This document shows positions 23,558-35,045 of a stretch of DNA of 64,000 nucleotides, in pieces. Position 1 is the stretch's first letter. Every line of letters starts with the position of its first letter. The notes beneath the pieces are model-generated. The model was not told the DNA's origin. It saw only the letters and a list, made by a program, of their open reading frames with translations, and ran no database searches. A program made the translations under genes and the position numbers. The DNA lies in NCBI GenBank assembly GCA_024138025.1, contig JAMXBD010000572.1:310001-374000 (forward strand), read 5' to 3'. This DNA is from Combretum micranthum (taxonomy: Eukaryota; Streptophyta; Magnoliopsida; Myrtales; Combretaceae).

Positions 23558-26500
23558 TATAAGCCCCAGAATTCCAGTAAATAATTCCAAAATGAACTTC
23601 GAAAATAAACCCTAAAAGATCCCAAATTAAAACCGAACTTTGACTAGTTCTAAATGATGAACGAATATAGAAATTTCTTAATCTAGAGAAAATGATATCC
23701 TTAAAAAAAAAATAAAATAAGAACTCAACAGTCTTCAAATTCAAAACCACTACGTACAATAAATTCCATACTTAACTCTGAATTGTAAAATCGGATAATA
23801 TAGAACTCAAAAACAAATTATTAAAAAGTAAATAACGATAAACCTTTGAAAATAAACTCAATTCAAAAATTCCAAAAACGTTAAGAGATATTAAAATACT
23901 CACAAAAATAAAATTTAAATAATTTTTTCAAATTAAATATGTTGTATAAACATAAAACGTCAGTTTCAAATTGACAAAGATCTAAACTGAAAATCACCTA
24001 GGAACCCTAAGTGGAGTACAGTAGTTTAAGTCCGGCAATCCCACACTCTTAGCCCTAGAGGCCGAGGTGTGGTTTAAGTGTTTAGTGTAGCTCGTAATAA
24101 TATAAGGTCGCTTAAAAATATCAGATTGATAATTTTTGACCTATTTTGAACCCGTTCGGATATAGACTTCGAAAAGCATGTCCCAAGGCTCCATATATCA
24201 AAAATATACCATTAATACCGTTAGACTCGTATTTTTATAAGGATTTCTAAAATATTAGTTTTATAATTTTTCGATAACTTTAATTATCTGATTTTACAAT
24301 TTTAGTCGTATTTCGTTACTACTGGTAATTAATTAGTCTTTTTCATTATTCACTACTATTCATTATACATTTTATTATTCTTATAAATCCTTATATTTTT
24401 AGATAAATATTTTATATATCCTAGAAAATTTCGTTTTTCCAAAATTTAGTTCGTTTTGGGTTTTTACGGGATTAGTTTCTGTTTCAGACCCGATACTAAA
24501 AATAAAATAAATTAATTTAATAATTGTAAAATATTTGAAAAATATTTTTATTTTCATAAAATAATTTTTTAGAATTTTTCGAGTTATAAAAATATCATTT
24601 ATAGCTCATATTCGCATATTTTGATCATACTAATAACTTATTTGCTAATTTACTAAACTAAATTAATTAATTATCTTATTTTAATTATGAAAAATCTGCT
24701 ACAAATAATTGGAATGAATTTTCTATTTATTTTATTTTATTAAGAAAGTACTCATACAACTCATACCTTCAAGTACACCTTTCACACATCACTTCCTTTT
24801 CACTTTAATCTTTCTACACTTTATTTCACACTTCATGGCATAATTTTTTTGACTTCTTTTGCTGCCTTTTTGTCTTTTGAATTGCTCTAAATTGATTAAA
24901 ATAAATCTCTTTCAACCTTCTTTAAGAAGCAACACTTACACATTAACTACACATTACATTTTCAAGTCAAAAGCTAACCAAATTCCCTCTTGCTTTCCAC
25001 TCTATATTCACGCCAGCTATAGAGGATTTGTGGCTGCCCATTTCTTTTTTTTTTTACTTCATTTAATGAGTTTTTAACTCATTCCATCTCTCTCTTTCAT
25101 TTGCACCTTTAACCCTTTGTCATTCTTTACACTTTTCCTCTCTTTCTTTCTTCATTTTCTCTTGTTCTCACAAGAAAGCCTTGCTGCCCCCATTCCTTCT
25201 TTGAGTTCCCACACATATTTCTTCAAGATTCTTGGATAAAACTCTTATCCAAAGCTTCTATAGAGGATATAGGTAAAGTATAGTGAGAGTTTCATGCATC
25301 AAATGACCTTCCATAAGCTTAAAAGCTAAGGATGATGATGCCAAAATGAAACACTCCTCTTATCCATGAATACTCTCTTGTAATATTATTATTTTCTTAC
25401 TAGAAGCAGTAATATTTTGTAGATCTAGCTTTTTATGTAGCTTTGATTATGTTTATGTTTAGATCTATGAGTTTAGTTCACTACCATGCATTTCTTTTAT
25501 ATTCATGTTCATATTATGTCTAGATCTTAGATTTGAACTTGAATAAAAATAGTAAAATTCGTATCTTGACAAAACATATATTTAAAAACCCTCTTCCAAG
25601 TCTCAAAATGGGAGTTTTAGTTGAGAAAATGAAGATTTAGTGGATGTATATCATCAAGACTTCTTTTTACAAGAATCAAAGGTGATTTTCAAAAGTTATT
25701 TTCAAAATAAAAATCTCATTTTCGGATTTTGGCCAAGACATAGTTTAAAAACATGTTTTACAACTCAAAAATAAAGATTTTATTCAAGAAATGGAAGGCT
25801 CTTAAGATAGGATATGTAAAGGATGATTTTTCCTAAGTTTAGATGGATTTTATCAAAAGGTATGTCCAAAAATAAATTTGGTAAATTCGGATCTCGACCA
25901 AGACCAACTTTGAAAACCCATTTATCAACTCCAAAACTCATGTTTTATGTGAAAAATGAAGGGTATAGGTAATAGGTATCATTAAGTAGTGATTTTTACG
26001 AGTTGAAATGAGTTTTGATGAGATCAATGTGTAAAACAAGAAGTAAAATCAAGATGGAAAATTTTGAGTTAGTGGTTAACTTGTAAAATTCGTAACTTTG
26101 GATGATTCCATGAAAACACCTATTATCTAAGTTCAAAATAAAAGTTTTATATATTAAATGAAGTCCTTAAGTAGTAGGTATAGTAAAGTCTTAAATTTTA
26201 ATGCATTAAACAAGTTTTCCCAAATGAATCATTCAAAAAGTGGATTTCTAAAAATTCGGATTTTTGAGTAAATCCTATTTGAAAACATATTTGCAAAGTG
26301 CAAAGTGCAAAATGCAAATTTTTATGTAAAAATGAAGGCCTTAGGTAGTATATGTTATGAAGACTCAATTTTAACTGAGATAACTAGAAATTCCTAAGAA
26401 TGAATTCCAAAACACTAGTGTGATGTCAAAGTTAGAAAACTAGATTTTTCATAAGTAGTTGTTATTGCGGTCTTGCAAAATAAAAAGTTATAAAATTTTC

Positions 26501-28020
26501 TTTTAGCAAAAATCATCAAGATCATGCATACATTAAACTCATCACATGTCATTCATGTTAGGAAATCATTCATATTTCATGTATTCTTGAATTATCAAAT
26601 AGGAACATTTCAAGCAATTACAAAACTATTTTTCGAAAATGGAGATCGTTACTGATCAGATCTGATCCCTTTGTTTCATGACCTAAATATTTTCAAAACT
26701 TGAAAATAATATTAGAATTAGACAGATCTTTTGAAGTGGATAGAAATCGATATATTATTTGCGAAATTTCGAGTTAAAATGACCAAGTTATGGCCGTTTT
26801 AAGTTAGGACTTCCGCAAATAGCGAGAATTGCAATTTTGATTAGTTTTGATATATAGTTTGGACTAGTTAAGTGATGAAATACTTATTGTGGTATTTCTT
26901 CCTTTTTAGGTGATCCCAAAATCAACGATTTCCTACCACCGGATTACTTTTACTAAGAGACCAGTAATCCAATGGCCGAGTGAGTCTTCTTCTTATTTTA
27001 TTACCTTGTTTGTGCTTGTAGCTAGATGCATTAGAATTATAGGAACAGGATAAAAACCGATATGAATGGGGATGGGATAGAGGATAATACTTTGATGTAT
27101 GTGTGCCAAAGAATACTAAAGCATATCAAAACCATGATTCGATTGGATAACTGCACTGTTCATATTACTTCTATTATGTGTATGATATTAGTTGGTCACT
27201 CTAAAGAATATATGAATATTTTGACCTAAGCAAAAATTTAAATTGGTCATGCATCACATCGGACATGTTGCATTTGGTAGCGTGCTACTCCTACTCAAGT
27301 CTATCGGTATGGTCCAAGGACTCGTTTAGATAATGAGACTCGGTGCCAGAGCTCATTCATAAGGAACTAAGGCGCATCGGGGATGCATTCCATGTGTGAG
27401 CCTAGCCGAGTCGAGTGCTATGAGCCGAAGGCTCGGGGACTAGCAGCGGTCGTATAGACTTTCAATACCATCCCTAACCCAAGATACGGAGGGCGTAAAT
27501 CCGCTCTATGTGTGGGTTCTGGATACCCATACATAATTGTCTGCTCATATGTTTGTTCATGCATAACATATGGTTGATTTATAACTTGCTTGTTATGATA
27601 CGAAATTAAGGGAATTCTCACTAAGCTAATATAGCTTATACCCCAATAGATGTTTGAATGAACAGGTTATCTCAACAATGCTAAGTGGGCACCGAGATGG
27701 TTGAAGTCGAATATGACTTTGGGATTCCGATGGGAAATATGAATACTTGAAGTTATTAGGTTTTATGATTTGCTTTGTAATAGTTTTATGTAGTGAAATC
27801 TTTTGATGAATTGTAATTTGAAATATAGTGAAGTGTATTTTCTTTACATTGTTACTCAAGTTGTACCAATATAAAATGTATTACTCCGATGCGTCTCCTC
27901 CATGTGTTAGACGCCTTGTACATAGTATGGAAGCCTTCGCATGACTAAGGTGGTCATTCCTAGGTTTTAATAATGTGTACGGCGGACTGCCACGTTTATG
28001 GTACCCTTTGGAGGGTGACA
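23558..28020 (+). mobile_element. Solo LTR B3 of family B, inserted in LTR A2
   Basis: Starts TATAAGCCCCAG (TG changed to TA) and ends GAGGGTGACA. Flanks TATAC (23553-23557) and TACAC (28021-28025) differ at one base. Another unit of the host array at about 28180 reads CCTACACTACGGC, which supports TACAC as the original target. Length is 4463 bp. It contains the block AAAATGACCAAGTTATGGCC near 26780, the mini-exon, and the family 3' phrase ACTGCCACGTTTATGGTACC. No internal region is attached. Confidence 0.9.
26910..26979 (+). other. Conserved mini-exon-like unit in LTR B3
   Basis: A strong acceptor-like GGTATTTCTTCCTTTTTAG precedes the 48-nt frame (26909-26956) reading GDPKINDFLPPDYFY and a stop. 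After the stop comes AATGGCCGA and a GTGAGT donor-like hexamer at 26980-26985. This copy is close to the family consensus. Confidence 0.65.
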
Positions 28021-28877
28021 TACACTATGGCTGTTACAAGGGCCGTTATCTTCTTGTATGATTTTTAAAGCTTAATATGGCAAAGATCACGGCCGTTACA
28101 TAGGGTTTGATCTTCTCAAGGAGTTTTTAAAAGAAATTATTTTACAAGTTGTTATGAGCATAATTTGTAATACGACCTACACTACGGCTGGATAAGGGAC
28201 ATTATCTCCTAATATAAGCATGACAAGGCTAATGAGATCATCATGGCCTTTGTCATTGGCATGACAATTCCTCTATTATTGTTCATATAAAAAAAATAAT
28301 AATGAATGGATGAATAATGAAATAAGATATATAAGTATATATACATATGTGAATGCGAAGTTACAAAGGTTTGATATTTTATTTGAATATGATGAAGGAA
28401 AATGGTTTAATTTTTAATTATGAATTAATGATGTTTTGTATGAAATGATTCTTTGATAGATTCTCGAGTCGAGTTTGAATACTGGTCATTTACTCAATAG
28501 TTCTGATTATCCAGATACGTAGTAACTTGCTTATTGAATGTTATGTTAGGCATTATTAAATCAACTCTAATTAATGATTGGCTTAAAATTAGTTTGAATT
28601 GTTTGTGCTTGTGCCGTTAAACTCGGTCTGAGAAGCGGCAACCTTGTTAACGAGGTTGATATGGTAGATTAGGCACTTGAGCTACCTTGATCATTAAGCA
28701 ATGGCTTTCTTAAATAGCTCAGTGGGTAATTGATAGGAGGAACGGTATCGGTGTAACATTTGCATATTCTTTAAAAGGAATATTGATTTATTCATACTTA
28801 TGGGACAAGTTGAATTAGATGATATTATGGATTAAGTTAAATAAAGTTAAGTAATAGCTATGAATCCTAGATGAGAT

Positions 28878-29125
28878 TATTAATTGTAAAGTTCTTGAAA
28901 GTCCCATATCATCCCTTATCCCCGTGGCTTTCCTTCTGGCTATCGCTTCCTAACCCTTGCTGGCACAGCTATCATTCGTTAACGCAGAACTTGACTACTC
29001 GCTCGTTTTGAAGAAAATATCCTAGCCTAGTTTGAGAGCCTTGGCACCTTATATCACATGAAATCCAACTACCAGCTACATTAGTCAATTCACATGCTAA
29101 GGCAGATACACCCTAGCAGCTAAGA
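28878..29125. other. Copy-specific insertion in LTR A2, origin unknown
   Basis: This roughly 250-bp segment is less AT-rich than its surroundings and interrupts the A-family phrase between CCTAGATGAGATTATTA and AGAAGTATTCGAGCTG. A1 and A3 have no matching segment at that place. I see no reading frame or terminal repeat. Organellar or filler DNA is possible but unproven. Confidence 0.5.
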
Positions 29126-29359
29126 AAGAGAGAAGTATTCGAGCTGTTTATATCAATCCCCTGAGCAATCGATATTATTCAGGACCCTCATATTCCCAAG
29201 GATTGAAACCGAAGTTCAAATGCTCCAGAATTGAAATGTTCTATTTAAATAAAGATAAATAATTCTATTGTTTCTAGCATTGCATTAGTTGGGATTATGT
29301 CATCAGGTATTTGTTTGTGTTGCTGTGTACTGGGCCTATGACTCAATTTTTCCTTTACA

Positions 29360-29434
29360 GGTGATGATAAATATCATGATGATATAGGCTATGGTATGGA
29401 TTGGGAGGCCTTTCTCAATGAGTGGGACAACTAG
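29360..29434 (+). other. Short acidic frame in LTR A2 (possible mini-exon ORF)
   Basis: After the acceptor-like CCTTTACAG the frame reads GDDKYHDDIGYGMDWEAFL and then NEWDN with a stop at 29432-29434. This is 374 nt before the LTR end. Pattern and position match A1 and A3; see the findings. Confidence 0.6.
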
Positions 29435-29811
29435 GACTCCCTAACTTTACATTGTTGTTTTCTAAGGAAGGAAAAAGAAAGACTTTATTTTTAGGATGTA
29501 ATTATATAGTTTAAGGCTTATTTAAAAGCTTATGTTTTTTAAACCTGAAGCACTTAAGTTTCTTCCCTTGTATAGTTGAGATTTCAAGTTTGATTTGTAA
29601 AATTTGAAGTATCATATATGTTGATACTATCATATGTTTAATTTAAGTTACTTACTCTTGATTAAGTAGTTTTTGTAAAATCGTATACTTTGACAGGTTG
29701 ATTAAGCAATGAGCATAATACAACCTTACTTATAATATCATCGGGTATTATATGTGGTTGGGGACTTGACATGCGATTATTTGATAAAATACATGTTGAG
29801 TCTTTACAGAG

Positions 29812-29823
29812 TGGTATCTGAGC
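29812..29823 (+). promoter_or_regulatory. Primer-binding site of family-A element (tRNA-Met)
   Basis: TGGTATCTGAGC, one base from the usual TGGTATCAGAGC complement of initiator tRNA-Met, lies three bases after the LTR end. This fixes A2 as a 5' LTR on the plus strand. Confidence 0.85.
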
Positions 29824-29939
29824 TATGTTTATTCAATTGCTTGTTCAATGGAATAGAGTATAAGATGATCTAACCTTAGATGTGGCAAGGGTAGTTGGAA
29901 AGGCTTATGATTTTGTTTGAATGATGTGTGACAAGTTCA

Positions 29940-31710
29940 TTTTACTCTATCGTTTTCATAGGAATTTAGAATTTATTTTAATTCATTTTGGAGAAATTTC
30001 CTATGAAATATGTGCTTTTAATGAAATTTGTTGTTTTGTAGCTCTTAGAATCCAACAAAGCAGAATTTAAACTATTTAGATCTGATTTGGAGTGAAAACA
30101 GCAAACAAAGTTAAAAATCAGAATAGTTAAAGCCCTGCAGAATTCATCATCGAGGCTAAACACTTGAAGAAAAATAGGAAAAATGGTTTTTCATGCCTCA
30201 AATTCGAGCCCTCGACATGACTCTAAACTTTTGTTTGAGGAGATCGAGCATCAATTTGCAGAAAAGCTTCTATCGAGCCTCAGAGCTGAGCCTCGTATTC
30301 AACCCTCGATAGTTGCCTTTTGAAGGTCATTTTCTATCCATTTTCTTTACCTCAAGCTTTAGCCATACGAGCCTCGACTACCTTAATTCAACCCTTGATA
30401 GAGTAATGGACAAAAACGCAAGTGCTCTTAAGCATTTTAAGTATCGTGCCTAACTTCTTCTTTCTACGAAAACTCTACCATAGCTCTCATGTGACCCTCG
30501 ACAATTAAGTACACGATACAAGCACACGCGTGAACAAAGAATTTGCTTTCCATTATAATGGATCCGCTACGTGTCGAATAAAATCCATCACGCTTTCTGT
30601 ACCCTATAGCTATAAATAAATAGGCAAGCATGCGTTGTGTGGGGGAGACGGGGGTACCAAGAAATATATCATAACTAACATAGTATAGTTTTCAAAGAAT
30701 TCTAAGGAAAAAGAATTTTTGTTGTCTTCTTACTTTGGAAATCTTTAAAGTTTTTTGGGTAAAATCAGGTTAACCCTTATGTTTGTAATTTCTATAAATT
30801 CCTGAGCAATCAAAGCAAATTATCTTTTCGAATCGATTTTATTTCTTCAGAGTTGTGCATTATTGATTAATTCCATGGAGAGATAATCTCCTACAATTTA
30901 GGGTTTGCGAATCCAATTCTTAATTCAACTTATTTTAAATGCGATTTCAAGTTAATTGACTAGGTGTTTGTCATAAGTAACTTGAACTGCATTTTTTGGG
31001 TTTTAAGAGAGTGGTGCACCCTTTTAGATCCACATTTGATTTCAATTGAATAGACCGAGAGATCATTCTTTTGAATAGATCTGTGGTTGCTAATGGAGTT
31101 GATCCTAACTACCTCGTATGAAGACGGGTGAAAACTTGCTATGAATTGTTTTAAAATTCATTGAGTTGGGTTTTCAAAATAAAGGATTATTAATCTTTAT
31201 GCGAATTTAGCATCTAGATCTAGAACTACTGTCTTCAAGAGAAGCTTTAGTTTACATTAGTGCATCCGATGGTGCAAATATCCTAATCAACAGCTTTTCC
31301 AAAGAAGCTTTGTCTTAAGAAATCGATTGATAAGGAATTGGTGTAATGAACCTCAGGCTGTTATCTTTGCAAAAGTCACAAATCTATCTTTTACTTTTGC
31401 TTAGCAAACGCTTGTGAAATTTTCCCAATTAACATAAGTGAATTTTTTTTTCATTTATGAGTTTCTAATTTTCTTTGATTAGATAATGGAAGGATTGTGA
31501 GTATAATAGTTGCCACCATTCCTTTGGGACTGACCTAATTTTTCCTATGCTACTTCGGTAGGTGCGCTTGCCACGATTGTTGGAAGTTGATAAGCCGAAG
31601 TTGAAAAAAAAACAATTAGCTTTTATAAATTTTGAAAACTTCAACTTCTAGTTGTGTTATGAAATTGTGATTTAATCTAATTCCAACAATCAGACAAGAG
31701 AAATTGAACA
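29940..31710 (+). repeat. 5' LTR of the truncated Athila element
   Basis: The end (GAACA at 31706-31710) is set by the primer site at 31719. The start is not certain. The LTR contains a block (30200-30520) with repeated GAGCCTCG / CCTCGA wording in place of the GCCGGC block of the other Athila LTR. There is a TATA-like AGCTATAAATAAATAGGC near 30609 followed by a leader. Confidence 0.6.
30195..30525. repeat. CGAGCCTCGA-type motif block in Athila LTR
   Basis: Phrases CGAGCCCTCGACATG, GAGATCGAGCATC, TATCGAGCCTCAGAG, GAGCCTCGTATTCAACCCT, CGAGCCTCGACTACC and GACCCTCGACAATT recur at about 30-60 bp spacing. The wording differs completely from GCCGGC, but the style (short CpG-containing, partly self-complementary motifs in irregular repetition) is the same. 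Confidence 0.6.
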
Positions 31711-31718
31711 AGCATTTC

Positions 31719-31736
31719 TGGCGCTGTTGTTGGGGA
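31719..31736 (+). promoter_or_regulatory. Athila-type primer-binding site
   Basis: TGGCGCTGTTGTTGGGGA is a decayed form of TGGCGCCGTTGCCGGGGA, the primer site used by Athila-lineage elements. It lies eight bases after the LTR end. Confidence 0.8.
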
Positions 31737-31889
31737 TCGGTGTTGGATTCATTAATCTAAAGCCCAACAGGGCAATATTGTAAAGTTAACCCATTCAATA
31801 TTCTAGCCACCTTTTGGTTATATATCTTTTTGTTAGTGTAGATATATGTTTTTCTATGCTCTCTATGTTTGTTTGTTTTTTTTGTTTAT

Positions 31890-32220
31890 TTCAAGGATAT
31901 GATGGCGCACAATATTCAATCCATGATCCAACAACTAGAGGATTTGTGAGACAATAACAAGAGAGGTTCTTCCTGTATCATCAAGTCAACAATCATTACC
32001 ATAAGGAGAATTTTCCTCGATATTTTACAGATAATCACTTTGAAGCATGCTGGAATTCCCAACAATAGAGCTGGAACTCTTATCATCAATATCAGAATAT
32101 GTAGCCAGAGGGTTTCCCTTCTTGGTTCTATGGAAGTCCTAGCTTAGAAGAAACCTTTGTTTCTTTCATCAAAGAAATCGAACACCAATGTCAACAAACT
32201 GAGATGGCACTTGAAAGTCA
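31890..32220 (+). pseudogene. Athila-type gag remnant
   Basis: Mixed-frame translation gives a short N-terminal stretch beginning MMAHNIQSMIQQLEDL, glutamine- and tyrosine-rich fragments (SWNSYHQYQNM), and a segment SFIKEIEHQCQQTEMALES that leads into B4. The main capsid domain seen in the other Athila copy (48580-49000) is missing, so an internal deletion is likely. The frame continues after B4 with LQKLENEVKIVVDMLK, the usual coiled region before the protease. Confidence 0.6.
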
Positions 32221-32856
32221 TTCTCTGTAAACCCTAGTTTTTCAAGTAGCCAAGATAACCCTAGAGCCGGAAACCAAAACCCTAAACCGGAATAGCTCAA
32301 GTCTAGAGTGAGAACTAGGAACCCTAATTCCGGTTTTTCCTCGGTTTCCAATTAAGAAACTTTTCTAAGAAAATTTAACTTTGAACATAGTTCTTGATTA
32401 TATTTCAAACCAAGGAAATTTCAATTTCGGGTCATCTCGAGACCTATTATAGAAAAACGTGCCCCGGAACTAGAATTTCAAAAATTTACTTATGAGTACT
32501 CATTTGAACCGAAATAAAATAAGGATTTCAAAAATATATTTTTCATAATTTTCCGGGTTATGAAAAATACAGTTATAGCCTTTTTATTTATATTTCATTA
32601 CTATCGGAAATTAAATTCTCTTGTCAACTATTCCTCACTATTCAAAAGTACCACCTAGTCTACCTACTAGCACACTCTACAAACTCAACTCTTACCATCA
32701 CTCAAATCAATCCCTTTTCTCCTTACTTTTTGTCCCTTAACCTTCTAACAAGTTATGACAAGTCAAATATCAAGTTAAATCAATCAAAATAAAGCAAAAA
32801 AATTTCAAACTTCTCCTTCCTCTACAAGTGATGCCGGCGTGAATTGCCCGCGCCAA

Positions 32857-32876
32857 CCCCCCCCCCCCCCCCCCCC
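32857..32876. repeat. Poly-C tract (20 C) upstream of TATA in LTR B4
   Basis: A run of 20 C sits about 47 bp upstream of CATATATAAGC, in the same LTR position as the 24-C tract of B1. Confidence 0.9.
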
Positions 32877-34572
32877 TGCTCCTTTTGTAATTTTTTTTAC
32901 TTCTTTTAACCTTATTCCACTTCATATATAAGCTATATTTTCTCTCTCTTTCTTCATTCACTCATTTTACAAACTTCACAAAGTGGAAAAAGCTCTCAAA
33001 ACCTCTCCTTTTCCCTCTTAGCCGAAAGTTCCAAGCTCCCCACACACCACACAACCTTTCATTTTCTCCTTTTTATCTTCTATTTGTCTTCAAGTAAGTA
33101 AGCTTCCACTCCTTCCACTCATAGATCTTGTTATGGCTAAGTGATTCTTGGACATTTCCAACCAAAGGACCCCATGAGCTTTTGCTAGGGACAAGGAAAT
33201 GTCAAAACAAGAATACCGAACCATTACAAAGTAGATCTAATCTTTAAAGGAGCTTTCATACTAAAAGCTTTATGTTTATCCATTCAAAAGTATTTTAAAC
33301 AAAAGATCTTTTACAAAAATATAGTTTTTATGTTTTCAAAACTCATTTAAGCATATGAAATAATAGATCTGTCATTTTACTACTCATAACCATGTAGGCA
33401 TTTAAAGTTTCATTATTATTTTGTGTTTATGTGCATTAATAGTCTTTAATGCTTTTGTCTTTAGTAAATAGCCTTTTAGTATGTAGATCTATGGTTAGAT
33501 AAGTTAATAAAGTCAAAAAGGAAAACACTCTTCAAGAAATGAACTTGTGTAAATTCGGATGACTTTGTAAACCTAGGTCAAAAACACTTTTATCAACTTC
33601 TAAACATATATTTTACAAGAGAAATGAAGCCTATGGGTAATTGATAATGTTTGGTAGTATCTTTCATGAGTCTAAATAAGATTTTTCTAAAGAAAATGTT
33701 GGAAACAAGAAATGAAGTCCAATAGAAGTTTTGAGCTAAAAGTCATGTAGACAAAATTCGTAATAATGAATGTATGGTTAGAAAACACTATTTTTCCAAC
33801 TTCAAAAATGGTATTTTCTTAAATAAATGAAGTCTTTAGGGTATAGGTATAATAAATACTTAAAGTTTTGGGTATAAAATATATTTTTCTCAAAGGAATC
33901 AACTTGAAAGTGGAAATTTCTAAATTCGGATTTTTGGAAACCCCATAGTAAAAGACCCACTTAAAAGTCTATAAATGAGGATTTTATTAAAGAAATAAAG
34001 GCCTTAGGATATAACTAATATAAGGGTCAAAATTTCTTTAAATAAAGTAGAGTTTTCCTAAAGAAAATCCTTGAAATATGTAGGTGTGACCAAATGTAGT
34101 AAACTCACTTGTTAAACAATAGTATGAAATGGTTTCTAAGAAAAGTTTATTTAAAGTTCTTTAAATCTAAAGGCTATAAGAACTTAGCCTCATTAGAGTT
34201 CATATCATGACATTCATGATAGGGAAAAATCATTACCATTGCATCTAGTTTCATTTTGTACTTAGGAATCTCAAGTGCATTCATGAAAACCACATTTTTG
34301 GAATCAATAAACCTGCTGTACAGATCTGATCCCTCAATTCCGAGGCTTAGATATTTTCAAAACTTAATTTAAACTTCATATTTAGAAAGCTCTTCCGAAG
34401 TAGATAGAAATCGATATAAAATTTGCGAAATTCCGACTTAAAACGACCAAGTTATGGCCATTTTAAAACGGAACTTCGAAAATGACGCGAATTTCGATTT
34501 CACTAAGTTTTCTTAGAGTTTTAGTGTCCTAAGTTGGTAGAATTCTTATTAGGGTATTTCTTATGTGAATAG

Positions 34573-34643
34573 GAGAACCCGAGGACGTTGAATCTTTGCC
34601 TCCGAATTATTATTACTAGAAGAAGGCGAACCAATGGCGGAGA
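34573..34643 (+). other. Conserved mini-exon-like unit in LTR B4
   Basis: After GGTATTTCTTATGTGAATAG the 48-nt frame (34572-34619) reads GEPEDVESLPPNYYY and a stop. A GTGAGT donor-like hexamer is at 34644-34649, giving 71 nt. No ATG is seen between the TATA-like site and the upstream donor, so an ATG-initiated product through simple splicing is not obvious. Confidence 0.65.
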
Positions 34644-34939
34644 GTGAGTTTTTCTTCCCGATTCATTTATTGTATGTGCTTGTAAAGTAGTGCACTAGAA
34701 TATAGGCCAAATGAATGGAATATGAATATGGGGATTAATGGGAAATTATATGATTGATGATGATGTGAGAACACAAATTAAGAATATCGAAACCGGGTGA
34801 TAAACTTTGGTTGTGTAGTTAGCTATGATGGATTGTCTGAAAAATTGATTGATCGCCTAAGTAAAATGGCTTAATCAACTACTTGGACTAATGCTAAATT
34901 GACATGTGCATATCACAAGGGGAAGAGAGCATTAGCATT

Positions 34940-35045
34940 GTAGGTTAGTCGTGAACCATAAACGACATCGAATAATCGTAGGTTAGTCGTGAACCATAAA
35001 CGACATCGAATAATCGTAGGTTAACCGTGAACCATAAACGGCATA
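34940..35045. repeat. 38-bp tandem repeat in LTR B4
   Basis: Two identical units and a partial third. Each contains GGTTAGTCGTGAACCATAAA. LTR B5 has a diverged array of about 31-32 bp units with the same GGTTAATCGTGATCCATAAA wording at about 58015-58140. Confidence 0.9.

Larger units (their letters stand above)
11000..28200. repeat. About 62-bp tandem array in LTR A2, split by B1 and B3
   Basis: Five diverged units lie at about 11017-11081, 23491-23557, 28021-28085, 28086-28180 and 28180-28230 once the inserted LTRs are removed. The shared wording is GATCACGGCCGTTAC, then GGGCCGTTATCTCCT, then an AAGTAGTTTTTAAAA-like stretch. Both B1 and B3 inserted inside this roughly 300-bp array. Only these short segments belong to the array; the rest of the span is inserted DNA. 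Confidence 0.6.
10104..29808 (+). mobile_element. Family-A LTR copy A2 (5' LTR), split by family-B insertions
   Basis: The outermost LTR of the central nest. It starts TGATATGTATT immediately after the end of A1 and ends TCTTTACA at 29808, three bases before a tRNA-Met primer site, so it is a 5' LTR. Removing B1 and B3 with one copy of each target duplication leaves about 2823 bp, almost the same as solo LTR A3 (2824 bp). It shares with A1 and A3 the phrases around TGTACTGGGCC, the acceptor-like CAG, the acidic short frame and TTATATGTGGTTGGGGA. Instead of a GCCGGC block it has a tandem array with GGCCGTTAC. A segment at about 28878-29125 has no counterpart in the other copies. Confidence 0.85.

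Noticed and set aside
27418..27621. Minus-strand frame of 67 residues in LTR B3
   Set aside because: Lies in LTR sequence that is rearranged in other B copies; no homologous frame there.
34940..35045. CRISPR-like array
   Set aside because: Direct tandem repeat without spacers, in plant LTR sequence.
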